Shown: positions 58,729-64,000 of the stretch, one piece after another | Numbering within the stretch: the first letter of the stretch is position 1 | Layout: every line of letters begins with the position of its first letter | NCBI GenBank assembly: GCA_028564705.1 | Contig: JAPXFQ010000786.1 | Span: 372,001 to 436,000 of the forward strand | Origin: Apricaphanius iberus | Lineage: Eukaryota; Chordata; Actinopteri; Cyprinodontiformes; Aphaniidae | Direction of reading: 5' to 3' | Length of the DNA: 64,000 nucleotides | The notes under the pieces: model-generated | What the model was told of the DNA's origin: nothing | The model's database searches: none | Seen by the model: only the letters and a program-made list of their open reading frames with translations | Translations under genes and position numbers: made by a program

Positions 58729-58860
58729 CCTCAGTCTCCAGTCTGCGCACCAGAGTTTTCAGAGCTTCAGTCTCCAGTCTGTGCACCCGAGTTTCCAGTG
58801 CCTCAGTCTCCAGTCTGCGCACCAGAGTTTCCAGAGCTTCAGTCTGCGCACCCAAGTTTC
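58729..58860 (+). repeat. 36-bp tandem repeat encoding a 12-residue unit
   Basis: About three and a half copies encode QSPVCAPEFPEL-type units (cagtctccagtctgcgcacc core). Alternating third repeats differ in two residues (SEL, PVP, PEL). Confidence 0.75.
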
Positions 58861-59212
58861 CGGTCTGCACCTTGATTCAACCCGAGACTCCTGCTTCAAT
58901 GTCGCACCTGCGGCTGTCTAGCTTATTGTTGAGCCTTAAGCTGTTTCAGCTCCACGGCTGTCCACCAGAGTTTCTGATCTAGTTCCCGGGCCCCCCATGG
59001 CCATCCACCTGAGTTTCCGATCTGGTTCCCTGGCCCCCACGGCCGTCCACCTGAACTCTCCACCTGGTTCCTAGGCACCCGAGTTCCTTTCACAGAGGGA
59101 TCTTTGTGTCTTTTGGACTTTGCACGAGTTTTCCTGGTTCTTCTTGGAGGACCCCACCTCCAGCTCCGGCTAGTAGATTTTTGTTGGTGCACCAGGAGGC
59201 GCAACTTTAAAG

Positions 59213-59375
59213 GTGTCCTTGTGTTCCCTGTGATTGTCTCTCTGTGGTGATTGATCCCAGGTGTGTCTAGTTCCTTTGACTTTCCCCAGTGTAAATATGT
59301 TTCCCTGTGCCTTTCCATCTCCGCTGGTTTGTTGTGACAATCTTGTTGAATGTATGGCATCTGCATCTCAGACTT
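59213..59375 (+). repeat. Partial 3' LTR of the Gypsy-like element
   Basis: It matches the first half of the 5' LTR with scattered differences and stops at about 59375. Confidence 0.5.
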
Positions 59376-62300
59376 AATGGGTGAAAATATACAATACATA
59401 CATAAAAACGCTGTTAACCTCATTATTATCAAAGTAGAATTTAAGATTCTGTTGGTTTTAATTCTGATCCGGTCTTTTGAGTAAGTCAAGTATTTAGCAA
59501 TTTATGTGCCTATTTTAAAAATAAACATATCTACTATACTGCTACTGAATCATACTGAGTGTCAGCAGACTACGGCATGTGTGGTGTAGACTCATTATAG
59601 ATGACATTTTGGAAAATCTCTCTCTATTCTGTAATTATGAAATTATGTTTTAAGCCACAGCAAATCTAGAGTAAAAAAACTGGAAAAAACAGATAGAACC
59701 TATCGATTAACAGTAATAGTTGTAGATTAAAGAGATGTGATACTGTAAATAGATTGTGTGTTTTAGTGTGATGCTTTGTTGCCCTCTAGTGGACATTAAG
59801 GATAGCTTAATTTAAGAAATCATAACTTTTCAAACGATTATTGGCAGGTATATTATTTGTTTAACAATTAGTTATTTTCTTCTTTTTGGTTTGATTTTGG
59901 TGATATTTCAGTACAACAATTTGATCGAAAATTTGATCTTTCTTTGTTATGATGACAACTAAGTTCCATCAGCCTCCTGAAAGACTTTTAAATATAGCTA
60001 CCTAGCTGACAGTAAAATAGTAGTTTTTATGAACTTCAAAAAAACAGTGATTGTATAGAAAAGAAAAACTTTCATCCATTAAGCAAAGAAATTGTAATTG
60101 AAAAATATAATTGTATAAAGAGCATTTGTTTTGTATGCCTGCTCCTTTTTCCACCATAACAAAACACCCTTTGAACGTCAAACCCAGTACTTTTCACAAG
60201 AAACTAAAACGAAAAACAAAAAGGCAACCTTAAATATGATATAAAACAAAAGGTGAGTCATTAAATTGATAAGATCAAGAATATTCTTTGTAACCACATG
60301 GTGTATTCAACTTTTTAAAAAAATCTAATTTACTGTTTGCTTATAATAACTCATGAAGATCATAAATGCATGTCTCAACAAAGTTATAGATGAAAGGGGA
60401 TGGAAAATAGACCACAGTAGCACACAACTATATTATGTTTTTAATTTTGTAGTTTGACTCACAATGGTGGTGTATTACTACCTTATAAATTACTAATTTT
60501 AACTTTGCATTTGTTAAGTGGTAAAAAACGAAAAAAACAACAACTTGGTACTGTGGAAGAATATGCTTCCAACAAAGCTCCAATGTTGACGTATTCCACC
60601 CAATGTTGCCATCTAGTGGATTATCTGCAAAGGTGTTTTGTGTCTGTTTAATTTCACTTTTTAGATTGTTGTTTCATTTGAGGTAATAGCAGCATTTATT
60701 ACCATCAGACTGTTTAACAAATTTCGAAATTTCGGCATGGTATCTTGTTATCCAAGAAATACACCGGCAGCATAATAAAGTTTACATGCAATCATGTGCT
60801 TTGAGCAATTTTCTAACTACAACAAAAGATTAGCCCTATCTGTGTCAGATGAAACCCAGCATGGTACCGTTTAATGAGCGTGGTACACGCTAAGACAACA
60901 TTGGTGATGTGTTGCAAAGCTTTTCTGACAGACTTGAAGCCCACCTCTTCCTGTGTGTTGTCGGAGCAGAATCCTCTCATCAGGTATCTAATCTTCTTTT
61001 CCCCTGCTCGGCCAAACATAGTTCAGGACTTCTGGCAGACAGTTTACAGCACATAGACCTAATTAACTTAAAGCAGCATGACCTGGTCTTAAGGGTTACT
61101 GCTTTTTCAATTGTGTGTCATTGTAGCCTTTTGCTTCAAAAATAAATTTATTTGGAATATTATTTTGATTTTGAAGTTACATAACACTGTGTTTATTATA
61201 TTTTCTTACAGTAATGGTTTCAGATCTACTGAAAACTGAAATAGGCTATAGAAAATTCTTAACTTAGTATAAAATTTTTAGCTTATTAGTGTAAACTATT
61301 TTTTGAATTTTTGACAATTTAGCAGATAATGTTTTCCTAAAAGGTATTATTTTAAGCCATTTAAATTTATTTTTATTAGTTTTAAAACATCTTTTTCACA
61401 AAGCTTTCCCAATGACATTTATTTCACAATTTCACTGTCACATTATATTTTTATTGTTTATTAAGGTAGACGTATTTCACAAGGTTTTATTAATTTATTT
61501 ATTTTTGAGGACTTTGGTGTTCAAGAATGGAAAGCCAGAGGTGCCACAATTCGATAAATCAAAAAGTCCCAAAATTTATGTTTATACATGTAAAAAAGTT
61601 CATAAAACTTATCCAAATAAATATGCATTGTTTTTATAAATACTTGTTTTGTAGTTTTAATAATATTTTACCCCATTATGTGCTGAAGATATCAAATGTA
61701 TTTTATTTGTTGACTTGTTGATTTGTTGAAAATCAAATCCCTCAGATAGCTAATACAATTATAGGAAAGCAGCTTGTCCCTCTGAGTTGTTTTGATCTCA
61801 TATTCCACCCCTAAGTAAAAATTTGCATGCTAGTAGTTCCCATTCACTTACATTGGTTTATGCTAAGCTAAAGCAAACAGACTGCTGCCATATCTACTAG
61901 AGAAATACTGGGCTGGTTACAAAATGCTTTTTTTGTCATTTATCTAATGCCGAGGAATATAGAAAAAGACACATTTTTACTTAGAGGTCCAATATGCCTT
62001 TGAAGCTGCATCTGAGTTGCTGTGGGGTTTAACCAGTCAGATGTGAGCATTTATTTAGTGAGACACAGCTTCAAGATTAATTATTCCATGATGTACTTTA
62101 AAAAACTTATTTAATCAGCTACCAGCTGTCCTATGGTCTTTTTAATGTTTGATCAACACATCCCAGCAGCAGCGTCTCAACAGCAATAATACGCCCCTTC
62201 AGATAAAAAATAGGCTAATTTGGCTTTGCATGGTCTCCTACTAATGACGTTGATATATATTTTGTTGTGTTACTCTGTTACACTAAGTTATGTTGTTGTA

Positions 62301-62414
62301 AGCTGTTTTAAAATCTAACTATATGTTCCCCTTTTTGAACTCTAAGCTCCTGCCCCTCTCCAGGTTTCTGCACGGCCCTGCTTTTTTCACTCCTCTCTAG
62401 AACCAGGAAAGAAA
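59376..62414. other. Unassigned AT-rich stretch
   Basis: ORFs are short and without recognisable domains. No inverted-repeat ends or RNA genes could be supported. Confidence 0.35.
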
Positions 62415-62690
62415 AGCACACCCCTTAGGTTCTAAAGTCCTTACACTGGCTTCCTGTAGCTGAGAGAATAGGTTTTCTGTAACGCTGAGTTCCTTTTAAT
62501 CAAAGCTAAAAACGAATCTGTTTAGAGCTGCCTTTGAGTAAATTATTAATAATGGCCTGAATGTCATATGTTTTAAAGTGTCATATGTTTTTGTGTCTAT
62601 AATGTTGTATTTTATGGTTGTTTTCCCCAAATCATGTAAAGCACCTTGACTAGCCTTTCTTTGGTGCTCTTATACATATAGTATATGAAC
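62415..62690 (+). mobile_element. L2/Rex1-like LINE 3' end fragment
   Basis: The words gttctaaagtccttacactg and gcttcctgtagctgagag recall the SLHWLPV-coding block of the LINE at 7.8-8.2 kb. After a deletion, the copy ends with catgtaaagcaccttgacta, the typical tail. Confidence 0.55.
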
Positions 62691-63833
62691 TTGAGGGTTC
62701 CTTTATAAAATGTTTTAAAATTAGCTTTTGGTTGTATATGATTCAAAGTAATACTTTAATTGCTAAATACTATAATATGCATCTGTCATGCAATGCATTC
62801 ATGAAATAAATATGCTCACACAAATAAACAGAGGCTACTTAGTGATTAAAAAAAGATATTGATATAAGACCATGATAAGGTGACTGGTAGGATACCTGCT
62901 TTCACGTTCTTCTGACATTAAAAGATTCACTGCACCATCATACCTTTCAATTAATGCGTTTGAAGTTAGAAAATCACCAAACCTGGTCACATGAGACTTT
63001 CTGTTTTAGAACAACCCCCAAGTAATGATCTAGTTTCTGGTAATTTATCCTATTTACTGTTATGGTTTTTACGTTTACACTACCTGCTTAATCCTTGTGG
63101 TTGTGTTGCCAATCTTCAGCAGCCATTGGGCAGCACTGGACAGACGACCAATATCAGAAACTTGTTTTTGAACTATGAGAATAAGTCCCGTTGCCTATTT
63201 GGAGAGAATATATATGTATTAATGGATAATTAATAACCTTCTATGAAACCACATACAGTAACATGAACAGTCCAGTGCAACCTATAACCTAAATAACATA
63301 GTTGATGACCCTAGAGTGTCTCATTTTAATTTATTCAATGAATGAATGACTTTGTCAATTGTAACCAGTGGTACAACGCAGCGCCATTGAGTAGAGAGAG
63401 TTACAACACACTTTCAACTAGCCGACCCGCAGTTGTGGTTCATGGAGTCCTCAATAGTTCCAAACGTCCCAACGCCGTCATTGAATTTCTAGTGGTAAAG
63501 GGCCTAATAAACAAATTTTTCTCACTTTCCCTGGATGGAGAACAGACTAGTCTGATCTCAGGAGGAACGAGACCAGGAAGAGTAGACTAAGGTTGCCAGC
63601 TATGGGTATGAAAATCAGGAATATTTGCTTGGTTGATTCAGTGAGAGGTCCAGAGGCAGCACTGAAGACTGAGTCCAAGAAACAACACAGAGATAAACCT
63701 TGGAAAAGAGCATAATGATGTATCAGGCAGAAAAAATCTGGAAATAAGATGACAGTCAAACATTTTCTATCAGGGCTCAGCATGTCTTACTGTTCCCCAA
63801 ATGAAATTCCAAATGTCCGAACAGGTTACAAAG
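62691..63833. other. Unassigned stretch
   Basis: No domain-bearing ORF is seen. Two ~80-codon ORFs near 63.0 and 63.4 kb look random. Confidence 0.35.
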
Positions 63834-63872
<39 letters not shown>

Positions 63873-63873
63873 T
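63834..63873. repeat. (ATT)n microsatellite
   Basis: About 13 uninterrupted att units. Confidence 0.9.
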
Positions 63874-64000
63874 TGAAAGAATTAATATTTATGTTAACAG
63901 TGCGATCTTATTTTTTTTTTAGATTGAGAAAGGAAGAAACACAACACGGTTATGTTATTGTTAATAATTCTTAATTTCTTGTACTCTACTCAATCACATG

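Larger units (their letters stand above)
57678..59375 (+). mobile_element. Truncated Gypsy-like LTR element
   Basis: A ~296-bp LTR-like unit (57678-57973, tgtcagg...gaca) is followed by cttggacccagcagtg, which resembles the usual start of a fish Gypsy gag gene with a lost ATG. About 1.2 kb later the sequence caggaggcgcaactttaaag is followed by a second, partial LTR copy (59213-59375) matching 57693-57850. The interior is proline- and serine-rich without protease, RT or integrase. It is a deleted, non-functional copy. Confidence 0.6.

Overview
This is a vertebrate-type, AT-rich window that looks like a teleost fish. The evidence is the mix of mobile elements: L2/Rex1-like LINE ends, a Rex3-like tail ending in CCAT repeats, PIF/Harbinger, hAT, ISL2EU (THAP and YqaJ proteins), a TNP2-type (EnSpm/CACTA-like) transposon and Gypsy-like LTR sequence. 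I could not recognise any single-copy host gene. Almost every coding-looking stretch is a transposon gene, usually broken.

Layout. 0.4-1.8 kb is a GC-rich, proline-coding island of unknown origin. 1.8-7.8 kb is the remains of a two-gene Harbinger element, carrying a 250-bp inverted-repeat insert and a complete 4.44-kb non-coding LTR retrotransposon. That element sits inside the Harbinger Myb-like gene, with a 4-bp target duplication. 7.8-11 kb holds three LINE fragments. Two antisense pieces of the 5' end of 28S rRNA lie at 14.4 and 26.2 kb; the second adjoins a LINE 3' end. 17.3-20.7 kb has two hAT-type units, one of them a four-exon BED-finger transposase. 22-29.5 kb has a Harbinger N-terminal fragment, a YqaJ-type ISL2EU fragment, a TTAA-flanked MITE and a hAT nested in a hAT. 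31.6-32.7 kb is an inverted-repeat element with a MADF-domain exon.

The most striking structure runs from 38,616 to 56,395. This ~17.8-kb element has matching 14-bp inverted ends. Both ends carry arrays of the palindrome acatgt spaced about one helical turn apart. It holds two divergently transcribed genes: a TNP2-like transposase on the minus strand, and on the plus strand a multi-exon gene with acidic, coiled-coil and probable BEN-domain exons. The minus-strand gene is preceded by an array of small in-phase exons in which a 69-nt and a 60-66-nt exon alternate three times. The intergenic region between the genes has repeats with two inverted CCAAT boxes. A 3.57-kb ZMYM1-like hAT transposon (35,044-38,615) inserted within the first bases of the left inverted terminus. 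As a result, the terminus itself became the hAT's 8-bp target duplication.

57.7-59.4 kb is a truncated Gypsy-like LTR element. The rest is LINE debris, microsatellites and unassigned AT-rich DNA. Exon calls rest on visible splice sites, frame and remembered family consensus, not on database searches.
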